Origin: Siphonodentalium dalli
Lineage: Eukaryota; Mollusca; Scaphopoda; Gadilida; Siphonodentaliidae
Assembly (NCBI GenBank): GCA_032622095.1
Contig: CP136066.1
Span: 66,536,278-66,600,277, forward strand
Direction: 5' to 3'
DNA: 64,000 bases
Shown here: piece after piece, positions 36,121 through 48,309 of the stretch
Numbering within the stretch: position 1 is the stretch's first letter
How the letters are laid out: each line of letters opens with the position of its first letter
Program-made: the position numbers and the translations under genes
The notes under the pieces: model-generated
Database searches by the model: none
What the model was told of the DNA's origin: nothing
The model's input: only the letters and a program-made list of their open reading frames with translations

Positions 36121-37216
36121 CGGTACTATATTTCGCTTGGTTTTGAATTCGCGCAGTTTGAATTCGCGCACCTAGTTGCACGAATTCAAAACTGACAACA
36201 ACATTTTCCTGAAAGATTTGGATTTATTATCAGAGATACTCAATTGAAATAGTTAAAGACATCATTGGAATAAACTCGAAAGAAGTAAAAACCACAGACA
36301 CATACCAGTCAGTTGGCTTCAGAAAAAGCAACACTTGGCTGAGGGTTGTGTTGGCATAAATAATTCAGTCTTTTTGGTCATGGTGTCACTACATGCAGCG
36401 CTGACAACAGGGGGCGTACTTTCGTGCGCCTTCGGCCTAGCACATATAGATTTCTTACAAGTATTTCAACACCGTCGATGTTACAATAATTTGTTGATTT
36501 GCATAATTATGAGTAATGATTTTTATGTTGGTCACCCGCATGTAATATATATCCGTATAAAACAGGTCTAGTTGCCTATATTCAGTCCAGCCTTCCGTAA
36601 TGTATGTAACTAATCAACATAATACATCTGCTTTCCCCTGTGGTTCGCTATAAACTCAGGAGTTGTACTATTTTTCGCTCAGTTTTAAATTCGCACACCG
36701 ATGAGTGCGTGAAAAATAGCACTGCGCGAATTTAAATACGTTTAATGTATAAGTTTTACACTGAAAATAGGTACAAAAAGATCCAACTGAGTACGCTCTT
36801 ATAACCCAACACATTTGGTCGGCGAAAATAAGAGGCGATCATTGATTTTTTTTGCCAGGCTGACAATTAAATCCAAACGAGTTAAAACTTCATCTTTCGA
36901 AAGTCGGCATATGGCTATCAAAACCTCTCATCCATGGGATCTTGTGTCCGGTTTAATTTTTGTTGTGGTATGGAAAACAAACAGATGATGGTTTTATGGT
37001 GTCAAATTTGACATTGCATCTTAAAGTTTGGCTTCTATATATATATACGCACTTACCAGTGTCTCGTTTATAATAACACCGAATTAGTGCATGTGTCCAC
37101 AAGTAACAACATAAACTCGAGATCAAATTCAAAACCTTTATTTAAATGCGCTGTAGACTGCTATTGGTATATAATTCCCCGTAAGTTTAATTCCAATATA
37201 TTATACACCGAATCTG
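36121..37216. other. Unassigned, with a direct repeat of a 'cgcgaattcaaa' motif
   Basis: tactatatttcgcttggttttgaattcgc (36124) and tactatttttcgctcagttttaaattcgc (36668) are related direct copies about 545 bp apart. Each is followed by inverted gcgcgaattt words. They could bound a small element. The frames at 36335-36571 and 37087-37362 show no domain. Confidence 0.35.
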
Positions 37217-37490
37217 ATAATCTCGGTGATAAAATGTACGAAATTGGAGAAATTGCACTCACTCGTTTGACTACGACTCATGAATTATACGTTGTTAATG
37301 GAATTACTTCATGCCGCCCAGTTTCTGTTAAAATAAAATATAATAGCATAATAATAATATAATAATCTCGGTGATAAAATGTACGAAATTGGACAAATTG
37401 CACTTACTCGTTTGACTACGACTCATGAATTATACGTTGTTAATGAATTACTTCATGCCGCCCAGTTTCTGTTAAAATAAAATATAATAG
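37217..37490. repeat. 145-bp tandem duplication
   Basis: ataatctcggtgataaaatg starts at 37217 and again at 37362. The two copies are nearly identical to the shared end aaataaaatataatag, with a few single-base changes and a short (ata)n spacer. Confidence 0.85.
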
Positions 37491-38530
37491 TTTTACCTCG
37501 TGAATTAATTTGCGTTTGAGTGTGTATATTTCTAAAGAACATGCTTCGACATCTTTTAATTAGTCTGAGTGCTCCAAGCATATGAAATCTATTAATGCAA
37601 ATTTTCGAATTAATGTCAGTGTAATTATACTGCCATTATAATAATAGTGAACAAAGCTCAACGCAGATGAAGGTGCAGTTTTAACATGTTCTTGATGCTT
37701 GTCAGGCAAGTCAAAATTACAATGATCGTACCTGATAAAAATCGTCCATGATTTCGTTTCACAAAAGCAGTGGACGATAAAGAGCTTCTCAATTAGGTTT
37801 CGTTCATTACATTGGCAAGTTTGCATGGAATTGTTTTCATGCATTTTCTCAGAATATGCCAGAATATGAACGGTAACATACGTATAAATTGCATGTTTAC
37901 CAAAGCTAACGACATGTGGAGTAAAATTTTGGTAGTTCCACATGTAACGGTGCTGTTAACACATTGTTTCAAAATACCTGTATGGTTTATTCTTTCGAGA
38001 TAAGTGCATGATATTTACTGGCAAATTTCGATACTAGTGGAACTATACAGTTTTTACTTCTCTTACTAGCTGTGGTATAGATGCATTGTATAAGCATTTA
38101 TACATTCTGTTTCTGGTACATTGTACAGCTTTCTGTACCGAAATTCCTGCAAATGAATGCCTGGCAAATTTGCGAGTGTATGAACGTACCCTTATGCTCG
38201 TTTGTTCTCGGTTGTTCTCGGGAAGCGTGACCACACGACCCAGGTTGTCCCATATTTTGAGTAAATATGTTTATATTATTTATTACACGCTTGTTCCTAG
38301 AAGTACAGTGTTATTGCCGTTCCATATTCACAAATCCGCATGCAACGTACGTTCCATACGCATCTCGTTGACGTAAAATGACGTACATGACGTTCGCCTC
38401 AACCACGAAACTGGAACTATTTAAATAAAAGAATCATTACACATGACAAACACGCCCCGTATGAGCCTAAATAAACCTTCTAATCCTGTATTTTTAATGC
38501 ACGGATTCTAGGACGCGAAGCATGTAATAA
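37491..38530. other. Unassigned; relative of the 60510-60790 repeat
   Basis: gtagttccacatgtaacggtgct ... gatactagtggaactata (37935-38047) and then tttgcgagtgtatgaacgtaccct (about 38168) parallel 60518-60786. The two loci share the same order of words but differ in the inner part, which appears inverted. Frames crossing both give similar short peptides (LANLRVYERTL / LANLPAYERTL), which is expected from DNA similarity alone. Confidence 0.45.
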
Positions 38531-38688
38531 ACACAGAACGACACGATGTGTAAATGGGTTTGTCGATACGGCACTCGTGCTGTCGCGGAAGGATAGAACT
38601 CGAGGCGCAAGCGCCTCTCGTTCTATCCTTCCGCGACAGTACTCGTGCCGTATTGACAAACCCATTTACACATCGTGTCGTTCTGTGT
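38531..38688. repeat. 158-bp near-perfect hairpin
   Basis: acacagaacgacacgatgtg at the left pairs with cacatcgtgtcgttctgtgt at the right. The arms stay paired through tgtcgcggaaggatagaac to the GC-rich tip gaggcgcaagcgcctc. Only about three mismatches are seen per ~72-bp arm. No TTAA or TA duplication is evident. Confidence 0.9.
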
Positions 38689-39551
38689 ATATATGGAATT
38701 GAACGACAGTCAATCACTCATTGCATATAGCCCATCATCGTTATATCCATGAATAAACTGTATTTGACTTATTCTATATAAATGTAATCTATAACCCGCG
38801 ACCTATAACAAGCCAACTGGAATTTTTATCAAATTTGGGGAGACAAATCCCCATCGCCACGTCCCGCTAATGGACACTCGGGGTACTGAACCCTCGGACT
38901 GTCCCACACCGGAGTATCGTACCCTTGAACCATCGGACTATTGAATCCTCGGACCACTGAACCCTTTGACCATTGAACTCTGGGAGTGGATCGGTCTAGC
39001 GCTGTATGGCCTGTAATCGAACCATCTGTTCCCACCCTGGCGCTATATATCGGATCTATCGAAAAGTTACTGGGTATATGCAGTCCGACACAACAATGTT
39101 TTAATTAACATCCCATCCACCAACAGTAATGTGCTCCTTATTGGTTGATAGGAGTGGGACTTCAAATACAACCCTGTATTGGGGGGGACTTCATGTCAAG
39201 AAACTATTTTCGAACCCACGCAATGCAAGCATCGTCCTCGATATACCACGTGACCACCCTATATATACATGTACATGTAGTGTTGCATACACTGTGTCTG
39301 TTCGTTCATAATTGGCAATGATTGACAAGTTTGACATGCACACATTCATACAGCGTCACTTTAAATGAAACTGAACACAATGCTGTCCACTTTAGGCTAG
39401 CAACGTCATATGCCGACATGCCATGGGACTATTGATTTGATTCACATTACAATCAAATTGTCGACCTGCGTATATGTGGATTTCACTGAAACATTATACG
39501 GACCTCAAGTTAAATAATCTAGTATAGGCCGATCATGTTTTTGCCGACTGT
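38689..39551. other. Unassigned; contains a degenerate 'CCCTCGGACCATTGAA' repeat
   Basis: From 38876 to 38985 the words ctgaaccctcggact, cttgaaccatcggact, ttgaatcctcggacc and ctgaaccctttgacc follow one another at about 13-18 bp. This is a decayed microrepeat. Nothing else is identified. Confidence 0.4.
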
Positions 39552-39693
39552 GCCCGCGTCGCCTGACTTCAAGGGTTCGTCGGTTCGTTCACTCGGGCAA
39601 CTTCGGGGGATCATGCATTAACTTAACGAACCACCGAAGTTGCCCAAACCAACGACCGGTCAAACCCGGGAAGTCAGGCAACGAGGGCACCTC
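39552..39693. repeat. Imperfect GC-rich hairpin
   Basis: gtgcccgcgtcgcctgacttc (39550) pairs with gaagtcaggcaacgagggcac (to 39691), and gggcaacttcgggg pairs with ccaccgaagttgccc inside. It is a compact symmetric element lying just outside the 39749-43460 inverted repeat. Confidence 0.7.
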
Positions 39694-39805
39694 TGTTTTC
39701 AAGGGCGGGTTCGTCCGAACCCATCGAACCCTAGCTGGCTACGCCCATGGTCTATATAAGAGAAAAGATAAGAGTGTTTTAAAATCTTCAACACATATGA
39801 TCAAG

Positions 39806-40404
39806 AAGTTTCAGACGAATACTCACAAGAAGTACAGAAAAAAGAACTAGAGGACACAATTATAAACTCAACATGAAGGGATCAGTTTACAACACAAGGA
39901 AATATTCATTCAGCGAAAGAGGATGGAACAACCTACCGAAGAAGTTATATACTCAGAATTAATGAACAAATTCAAGAAGAGAATTACGGAAGCGTATTCG
40001 GGACATGATACAAAAAAATAGAGTCCAAATTTTGACTTTTTATCTCCAAATTTTGACTTTATAAACTCAAAATTTTGACGTTTTATCTCGAAAATTGTTT
40101 TATCTCAAAAGTCAAACATTTTACTTAGTAAGTCGAAATTTCGAGATAAAAAGTCAAAATTTTGAGTTTATAAAGTCGAAATTTCGAGATAAAAAGTCAA
40201 AATTTTGACTTTATTTTTTTTCTACCATGTCCCGAATACGCTTCTGTAGAGAATGGATAAACATTGGCAGCCAATTATTGAAAAACAAAACAATCGGACA
40301 GTTTTCAAACATGTAGTAAGTCCCAAGCTGATGAGTGTCCAGTTGCTGTGCCGGTATAATTGAGGTGGATACAATGGCAACATATCTTTCAACTAAAATG
40401 TGCT
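39806..40404. mobile_element. Insert in the left arm: LINE tail plus nested palindromic element
   Basis: 39895-39960 reads TRKYSFSERGWNNLPKKLY, the typical C-terminal 'KYSFS.R...WN.LP' signature of a LINE RT, followed in another frame by MNKFKKRITEAYSG. At 39987-40248 there is a hairpin: gaagcgtattcgggacatg pairs with catgtcccgaatacgcttc. It is filled with repeats of aaaagtcaaaattttgac and tcgaaatttcgagat. The opposite arm lacks all of this. Confidence 0.6.
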
Positions 40405-40730
40405 CACTAAAAGCATAAGTAATCGTAAGTAAGTATAAGTAAGTAACAATAGTCGTCAAAAAACCTGGTATGTATACCCCTTTAACAATAATATATCGCT
40501 TTAAGCTAAAGAAATCACTTTTGCTTGACTTGACGCAACACGAATATAAACAAATTGTACGAATGGGGTTCATGACATTATTGGTCACAATATTATTTCA
40601 CTACATTAACAACACCCGGTAAGAGGTACGCGACTATATATATATATACAGTACACCCGCCCTTCTATGTTGTGGTTCCCGTTGTTTAACAGAACACGTT
40701 TTAATGTGGCGCCGAGGTAACCCATTTATA

Positions 40731-43043
40731 TGGAATCCTATTAGGGGCACTTGCTAATGGCGCTTTCGGCGCGCGCCGAAAGCGACGAAAAGTGCGCTAT
40801 TAGTAACGCGCCGAAAGCGCCGAAATCGACAAAATGTGCGCCGATCGGTGCACTTTTTGTCGCTTTGTGCGCCATTAGCGTAGTTTCGGCGCGCGCCGAA
40901 ATCGACAAAATATGCGCCATTAGTAACGCGCCGAAAGCGACAAAAAGTGCGCTGTTACGGAAAGCGACAAAATGTGCGCCATTAGCGTAGTTTCGGCGCT
41001 CGCCGAAAGCGACAAAATATGCGCCGTTACGGCAAAATATGCGCCATTAGTAACGCGACGAAAGCGACAAAAAGTGCGCTGTTACGGCGCACTTTTTGTC
41101 GCTTTCGGCGCGGTGCGCCGAAAGCGACAAAATATGCGCCATTAGCGCATGTACAATTAAGTATGTCATCACCCCAGTGCAGATCGGACATGGCGATATG
41201 TATGGAATCCTGCCTAATAGTATACCATAGATATGTATATGTATCAATTTTAAAAGGGAGGGGCTGAAATTTGCTGTAGATAGACCTCTAAATGCTATAA
41301 TTTTTCATTATTCAGATTTAAAATTATTGCGGCCGTGTGGTCCTGGTCCCTCCTCTGAGGGCAGTTAAAGGTACTCAATCCGATCAGACGGTCCTAAGTT
41401 ACTGGACAATTTGCGGATGAAGATGGATAACTCTAAAATCCAGTGGTACTTTAGTAATAATACGGATATATTTTGTTGAACAAATAAAAAGTTTTGAGAA
41501 ATTTGATACCATACATGTAGTTGGTAGTGGTTATCATTATTTTGTAGAAATGCATCGATTGTGATAATTTACGTGTATGTTGATGAAATATTGTTGTTGT
41601 ATCTTGGTGGTATGAGGACCGTCTGATCGGATTGAGTACATTTGAAAGCTGATCATTTATTTTTAAATCGAGGCCTGGATTTGCCTGGAGTTTGACAAAC
41701 ATTTTATTAGGGCTGTGAGGTGACAGTTCGGAAAATATCGACCTGTAGAAAGTTTGGCAATTGGTTTTACGTGAATTTGAGAGTTTTGTCCTCGTTTAAG
41801 CGGGGTCCATTTGTACATTCCAAGGTGATCTCCGATTCTGTCCGACAAGGTGGTCTCCGATTCTGCCCGACAAGGTGGTCTCCGACTCTGTTTCACGAGC
41901 TTTCATGGCGACGGTTCTCCTGGCGTAGGAGGAATTTACAGAGAAGGTATCCATATCCCGTTCCGGATTTTTATCAAATTGTTCTCCCCATTTCATTGGG
42001 GGTACTTTCATTGGGAGACTGATAAATTGTACTTTTAATATTTGAGAGTGTGATATTGATGTTCTCACTTGTTTCGCCAAAAAGATCCAGCCTGCATCTT
42101 GACTGTATTAGTAACAACCCAGGAACCGTTGCTCAGTTACCATCGTAAGATTGGGAACTATATATCTGTATATAAGTGCCTTGATTATTAAAATTTTGTT
42201 TGAAATTAATTGGAATAATTGTACATGTTGATATTTCACTAATGATATTGGCAATATCTGGGATTGAATATATAGGACACGTGTATTTGTGTGTGCTGTC
42301 ATTTGTACAGTGCCATCCTCCTTCCCCAAGCCCAACCACCCTCAGTTTATTATTTCTTATACGTTTTGCGAAATTTGTGGTGTAAATCTTAAAATGCCGG
42401 TTATTTCCTAAAAAAGTCATATTTAACGAAATAACGGGCATCTTCGAGTTATCTCTCACTTCAAAACATAAACATTGGGCGTTGTATCTAATCCCATACC
42501 ATCCCGTTAATCACGCTAGTCATCCTTTTATCACCCTGTGGGCAGTAAATCCCGGATGTTGGTGTCAGTAAACTAAATCACACATCGGGTACCTTTGACT
42601 GCCCTCAGAGGAGGGACCAGGACCACACGGCCACAATAATTTTAAATCTGAATAATGAAAAATTATAGCATTTAGAGGTCTATCTACAGCAAATTTCAGC
42701 CCCTCTCTTTTAAAATTGATACATATACATATATATGGTATACTATTAGGCAGGATTCCATACATATCGCCATGTCCGATCTGCACTGGGGTGATGACAT
42801 ACTTAATTGTACATGCGCTAATGGCGCATATTTTGTCGCTTTCGTTGCTTTCGGCGCGTTATTAATGGCGCATATTTTGCCGTAACGGCGCATATTTTGT
42901 CGGTTTCGGCGCGCGTCGAAACTACGCTAGTGGCGCACATTTTGTCGATTTCGGCGATTTCGGCGCGTTACTAATGGCGCACTTTTCAATGCTTTCGGCG
43001 CGCGCCGAAGGCGCCATTAGCAAGTGCCCCTAATAGGATTCCA
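40731..43043. mobile_element. 2.3-kb TA-flanked element with GC-rich inverted ends
   Basis: The ends TGGAATCCTATTAGGGGCAC and its reverse complement are followed by CTTGCTAATGGCGC and its mirror; TA flanks both sides (40729-40730 and 43044-43045). The first ~430 bp and the last ~230 bp are built almost only of the words GCGCCGAAAGCGACAAAA and GTGCGCCATTAG in both directions. A TA duplication fits the Tc1/mariner superfamily. No transposase is found. Inner sequences are shared with 61049-61984. Confidence 0.65.
41369..41643. mobile_element. 275-bp inverted-end element (AGGTACTCAATCC family)
   Basis: AGGTACTCAATCCGATCAG and ACGGTCC at the left are matched inverted by GGACCGT and CTGATCGGATTGAGTAC at the right. 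TTAA precedes it at 41365, while the right side reads TTGA. It shares its end with the elements at 47744 and 48711. Confidence 0.65.
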
Positions 43044-43493
43044 TATAAATGGGTTACCTCGGCGCCACATTAAAACGTGTTCTGTTAAACAACGGGAACC
43101 ACCGGTAACGGATCGAGTCTTCCTGTGGTCCATTATACCCGCGAGTCAAAATAGAAGGGCGGGTGTACTGTAGTCGCGTACCTCTTACCGGGTGTTGTTA
43201 ATGTAGTGAAATAATATTGTGACCAATAATGTCATGAACCCCATTCGTACAATTTGTTTATATTCGTGTTGCGTCAAGTCAAGCAAACGTGATTTCTTTA
43301 GCTTAAAGCGATATATTATTGTTAAAGGGGTATACATACCAGGTTTTTTGACGACTATTGTTACTTACTTATACTTACTTACGATTACTTATGCTTTTTG
43401 ATCATATGTGTTGAAGATTTTAAAACACTCTTATTTTTTCTCTTATATAGATTATAGACCGATGTCTTCTGTGATGTTGTGTTGGCATGTTAA

Positions 43494-44057
43494 CTCGTTC
43501 ATGGCGGGAGCTTCCTGAAGTTCTACGAAAACCCTGTGCCAAAGCATTCCCTTATATGTGCGGGTCGACACAAATTTTATGTTATTTTATAATTGTTTTA
43601 AATGTAAGAATTTTTTTTTTTTTAATGATAAAAAAAATAGTTAAAGAATCTAAGAAATATGATAAAAAGATATATATAATTGTTAAAGAATGTAGGAAAA
43701 AATGATAAAAATTGATAAAGAATGGAAGAAAAAAATGAGGGAAAAAAATGATAAAATTGTTAAAGAATGTGAATTTTTTTTATAAAAATGATAAAATTGT
43801 TAAAGAATATAAGACAAAATGTTAACAATTGTTATCGACTGTAAGAAAAACATATAAAAATGATAAAATTGTTAAAGAATGTAGGAAAAAAATGATAAAA
43901 AAATTAAAGAATGTAAGAAAAATTGATAAAAAAAAAATGTAAGCCAATGCATTCTGTTATATATGCGAGGCGACCTATGGTCGATTCGCATATATAACAA
44001 AATGCATTGGCACAGGGTCTTTAATGTTGCGCCAGCGCAGCTCCTGCATTGAATGGG
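43494..44057. mobile_element. TTAA-flanked hairpin/minisatellite element, copy 1
   Basis: TTAA at 43490-43493 and 44058-44061. The ends CTCGTTCATGGCGGGAGC and, inverted, CCCATTCAATGCAGGAGC form TIRs. Inside are: half a hairpin (ccctgtgccaaagcattccc); about 330 bp of a ~30-bp repeat (ttaaagaatgtaagaaaaaa, tgataaaaattg); and a full hairpin (gccaatgcattctgttatat ... aaaatgcattggc) at about 43942-44014. A piggyBac-type target site with no transposase. Confidence 0.8.
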
Positions 44058-44445
44058 TTAATTCGCCCCAGCTTCATATTCACGATATTGTAGCCCCGTA
44101 CTAATTCTGGTCATTCGATATGTTTATGCAGGTTGTGCGTATTCTAAATCCGATCTGATCGTCCCTTAAATTTTCCAGGTGTATCCTCATCCAGATAATT
44201 ATGTAAATGACCGTCAGAATCAGATAACACCAACAACTGATTGTCCTTTCTTTGTTTTAGACCAAGGACAAATATAAATGGTAAATCAACGGAATATCTA
44301 TCAGATATATGAATGGATTGGGTCACACTGAATAATTTTGATGCCCGGACAAGCTTTACAACGGTGTATATATGATTTCTAAGTCAAAAAGAACTATTTT
44401 TTAAAAACATGCTAATCTGAAAATATGTGTATCACATGCAAAATG

Positions 44446-44530
44446 TAAAACGTAAAACTAACTTCACGCGAATATCGAACTACATGTAATGTCAATCTCA
44501 AATATCGAAATGCATGTCAACATTTTATCG
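44446..44530. repeat. Dispersed short repeat (shared with 46312-46370)
   Basis: aacgtaaaactaacttcacg, cgaatatcgaac and acatgtaa occur here and again at 46312. The intervening unique stretch 44062-44445 shows nothing I recognise. Confidence 0.5.
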
Positions 44531-44696
44531 AATAGCGAACATTCACAGGTCGCATTCATATACTGCTACGGTAAAAAAAAACATATGACTGGCATGCCCA
44601 TTAAATCGCCACATACCTTATTAGATTATGCTCATACATGTCTAGGTTCGTGCATAATATTAACTTGTACCAACTGATACATTTAAACCATTTCAT

Positions 44697-45316
44697 GACG
44701 GGAGCTGGGCTGGCGCAACACTAAAGACCCTGTGCCAATGCATTATCTTATATATGGTCAAAAAGAAATATTTTAACATTTTTTTATCATTTTTTTTATT
44801 ATTTCTTACATTCTTTAACAATTTTTATCATTTTTTTCATACATTCATTAACAATTTTTATCATTTTTTCTTACATTCTATAACAATACTACATTTTTTT
44901 TAATACATTCGTTAACAATTTTTATCATTTTTTATCATTTTTTCTTACATTCTATAACAATTTTTATCATTTTTTCTTATATTCTTTCACAATTTTATCA
45001 TTTTTATCATTTTGTCTTACATTCTTTAACAATTTTGTTATTTTTTATCATTTTTTCTTACATTCTTTATCAATTTTTATTATTTTTTCTTACATTCTTG
45101 ATCATTTTTATCATTATTTCTTACATTCTTTGAAAACAAATTATCATATTTTAATTTTTTCTTACATTTTTTAACAATTATAAAAAATAATATAAAATTT
45201 GTTAGGCCAATGCATTCTCTTGTATATGCGATGTGGCCTATGGTCGGCTCGCATATAAGAGAATGCATTGGCACAGGGTTTTCGCAAAAATACCGGAAGC
45301 TCCCGTCATGAAAAGG
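44697..45316. mobile_element. TTAA-flanked hairpin/minisatellite element, copy 2
   Basis: TTAA at 44693-44696 and 45317-45320. The ends TTTCATGACGGGAGC and GCTCCCGTCATGAAAA are nearly perfect inverted copies. The ~30-bp repeat (tttatcattttttcttacat, tctttaacaa) fills about 44770-45170 in the opposite direction to copy 1. A hairpin (gccaatgcattctcttgt ... gagaatgcattggc) follows at 45204-45272. Confidence 0.85.
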
Positions 45317-46375
45317 TTAAGCCTTTCTACTGTTGGAAATTTACAACCTAACTCCCTTATGGTTGGAAAGTTCCCCATCTAATGTCGATTTCAGTCTAAA
45401 ATATGAGTGAAATACACAATATTTTTGTTTAAAACAACAAATCAAACTACTGTAAAAGTACATTTATACAACGTTCGTAGTTTTCGTGGGTGTTGTTAAC
45501 CACGAAATTAAAAACCCCACGAACAAATTATCTTCGAAACTATCGCGGTCGACATTTTGAGAAATGTCATGCGAGAGGTAACCGATTTACCCGATGCACA
45601 TTCAAAGCTTATGGGAGGTAACTCTATCGATCTGGGAGTATATTATTGGAAGATTAGCTATTCGGTCTAATACAATGTTTAATCGGCCTAACTTCATAAA
45701 CATAAATATCACATGCTTGAATTACTAACTATTAACAGTCATATATCAGAGTCCAGAGTCCGATATAAGAGCAAGTAATGTTGCATCAGATGTCCAACAG
45801 CTGTAACAAAATACAAAGACATGACCCCCCCCCCCCCCCCTGTTGCGCGTCAATGTCTACATTCTGAAGTTAAACAACAAGGGGGACGCATCGGAGAGGT
45901 ACACGTGTTTGCGTAGAAGGCGCATACCAAAATTGGACAAAATCGATTATCGATTTTGGAGTCATATATGGACTCCAATAACAAAAACAATGCGGACTCA
46001 GCTCTTGAAATATAACTCCTGAAAAAAATTCAGACATGACACATTTCCGATGGTCAAAAATCGGATTACTACGTTTGTTACAGTTATCGCGCGTACGACG
46101 CGAAATAGACACCCGGTAAATAATCAAAAAGTATAAAAATATGCAGGCTGTGCTCAATATATCCATCCCGTTCAGAGAGCGGAAACAAGAACACCGCGGA
46201 AACTCGGATCTAATTTGAGCGGGAGAGCACGAATTGGATCAAGGCACACCCTCCCACAAAATTAAACAAATGTATTACTGCCGAAAGTCGAGTATCGAAC
46301 GTCGAAAATTTAACGTAAAACTAACTTCACGCGAATATCAAACGCCGAGCAACATGTAACTCAACGCACCTCGTA
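45317..46375. other. Region with no identified gene
   Basis: A hairpin-like pair occurs at 45474-45540 (gtagttttcgtgggtgttg / ccccacgaac). A run of about 16 C lies at 45825-45840. A 98-codon minus frame (45870-46166) shows no domain. Confidence 0.3.
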
Positions 46376-46379
46376 TTAA

Positions 46380-46766
46380 AGGCTCACTTAATGTTCGAAT
46401 TCCCAAATCACATTGTACATAACATATTCCATATGATTGGAAGAGGGACTAAACATAAATATTCTACCAGAATATCGAACAGCTGTGGCCTATGAGTGTC
46501 CACCAAGTGATAGAGATTATCAGATTCACCCAAGACTTCCCCCGTTATTTATCCCACAATGCATCATTATTCACAACCAACATATAGAGTTATTCCCCTT
46601 CCACTGATAATAATAAACTGGCAGTAATGACCAGATCGAATTTAAGCACGTCGATACCTTGACAAAAACAACACGTTCACATGTTGTTGGACTGGATAAG
46701 TCGATAATACAATGTTTTGGAGCTTCCTCTTTAAAATGATCTGGGGATTATACATTAAGTGAGCCT
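46380..46766. mobile_element. 387-bp TTAA-flanked MITE (AGGCTCACTTAATGT family)
   Basis: TTAA at 46376-46379 and 46767-46770. The terminal 15 bp AGGCTCACTTAATGT are perfectly inverted at the right as ACATTAAGTGAGCCT. There is no coding capacity. Another piggyBac-type non-autonomous family. Confidence 0.9.
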
Positions 46767-46770
46767 TTAA

Positions 46771-47739
46771 TTATTTATATGCACTTACTTAAACGCATCC
46801 CCAATTCAATATGGCGAGTATCCATGTATTGACTTAATGGCGTCGTTTAAGTCATTCTATACAAGAGAAAACCATTACACTTTATATATATAAAAAAAAA
46901 GAAACGAAACAAAAACTAAAATAGGGTGGCATAGTCTAGTTCGTTTTATCTTGGCAACTAAGATGTCAATCGATTGGTCGATGTTTTATTATACACCGTA
47001 CGGATTTCATACGACCTCGAACCGCGATGTGTACCGGGCGCAAAGTTGGTGTTTCCATTCTGTTGGTTTGTTTCGGTGAGTATATCAACCATTCCTATGT
47101 AAATCAACACACACCCTACTTTGGTAAACAATTATCAATTGAAAATTTAATGCCAACAACAATAGTTGAAAAGATCCGTCCAAAAATAGGGTAGTTTGAT
47201 TTCCCAGTATTTAGCGTCAAAATCAAATGTGTTACTCTTAGATCGAAGTCGAATATTGTTTCCACTTAAATTCACATTTTTGAACTGAAATTACCATCAG
47301 TTAGTTAATTTCCAATCATAGTCAGACTGTAAATATCCATCAGTTGGGTATTAAGCTTAAAGACATATTTTGCACTTATTTCAATAACATAAGAAAAATA
47401 AAACCAATCAGTTAGTATCCAAACACCAGCCCCATTGGAAGCAATGAACCAAGATTGTCGTAATTCCTACCATATCGACTTTACTACCATTTCAGAGAAC
47501 ACAACGTTGCAACTACTCACAAATGTAAATAGTTACTACTTTATTCGAGACATTTTATTGGGAATAAACATTGCGACAATGATTGCACAATACGTGTACT
47601 AATCTCTATATCTAATTGGTTTGTAACAATGACGCTGTTTTCTGACTATTTTGATATCACGTTTACGAAAATAACCTATTTCTGGCATTATTATTTGTTA
47701 TCCGTTCGAAACACCTCAGTGCGAGTGTTTCACATCACT
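46771..47739. other. Region with no identified gene
   Basis: This is AT-rich unique DNA with a short (ta)n run at 46884-46891 and A-rich stretch to 46920. No frames longer than about 60 codons were found and no repeat partner in the window. Confidence 0.3.
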
Positions 47740-47743
47740 TTAA

Positions 47744-48101
47744 AGGTACTCAATCCGATTCGATTCTCCTCAAAAACAAAACAAAAATTTTAAATGCCTC
47801 TTCAGTTATCAGAATCGATTAATTCCCCCAAAATAATGCTAACCACAGTCAACTATAGTATAAAATTGCCCAAAACCTGTTATTTGTCAACATTGTGTTC
47901 AATTCGGTCTGAGACCGACTTCTCGTCGACTGTTTACTGGGCCACTAAAAATTATCTGTGGTGAAAAATAATAGATTTCAAAAATCGATATCTGATCGCT
48001 CTGAGCTTTGATGAGTGGGCTCCTCGACTCGAATAAAATATTTTTTACTCCCGAAGCCAAGGAAATAATAATTTGAGAGCGTTAATTTGGATTATGCATC
48101 T
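47744..48101. mobile_element. 358-bp TTAA-flanked MITE (AGGTACTCAATCC family), copy A
   Basis: TTAA at 47740-47743 and 48102-48105. It begins AGGTACTCAATCCGATTC and ends GGATTATGCATCT; the ends are inverted but only ~9 of 13 alike. Interior words (gttatcagaatcgattaatt, cgatatctgatc, cccgaagccaa) recur in copy B. Confidence 0.75.
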
Positions 48102-48309
48102 TTAAGGTATTGGAATATAAAAATGAAATTTCCCGCGCTTTGGAAGTTGTGTCTGCCTGGCGCAGAGGGGGTGCATATCGTGCAGTTGGAACACTAAACT
48201 GGACACCTGCAACAGAAAACCTCATAACATCTGAGCTGCATAGATATTCGCGAGTATATGTACGTCATAGCCTTGTCTGTTTCCTAGTGTACATTCCCTA
48301 TAAACAAAA

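Larger units (their letters stand above)
39749..43460. repeat. Second large inverted repeat (arms about 1 kb, loop about 1.2 kb)
   Basis: The arms are 39749-39805 plus 40405-41375 on the left and 42585-43460 on the right. Outer matches are ggtctatataagagaaaaga / tcttatatagattatagacc; inner matches end at cctctgagggcagt.aaaggtac. The left arm carries an extra ~600-bp insert (39806-40404) absent on the right. The arms include the ends of the GC-rich TA-flanked element (40731-43043), so that element lies symmetrically inside a larger inverted duplication. Confidence 0.85.

Noticed and set aside
38480-38717. Opposed frames of 61 and 69 codons
   Set aside because: They arise from the symmetry of the 158-bp hairpin.
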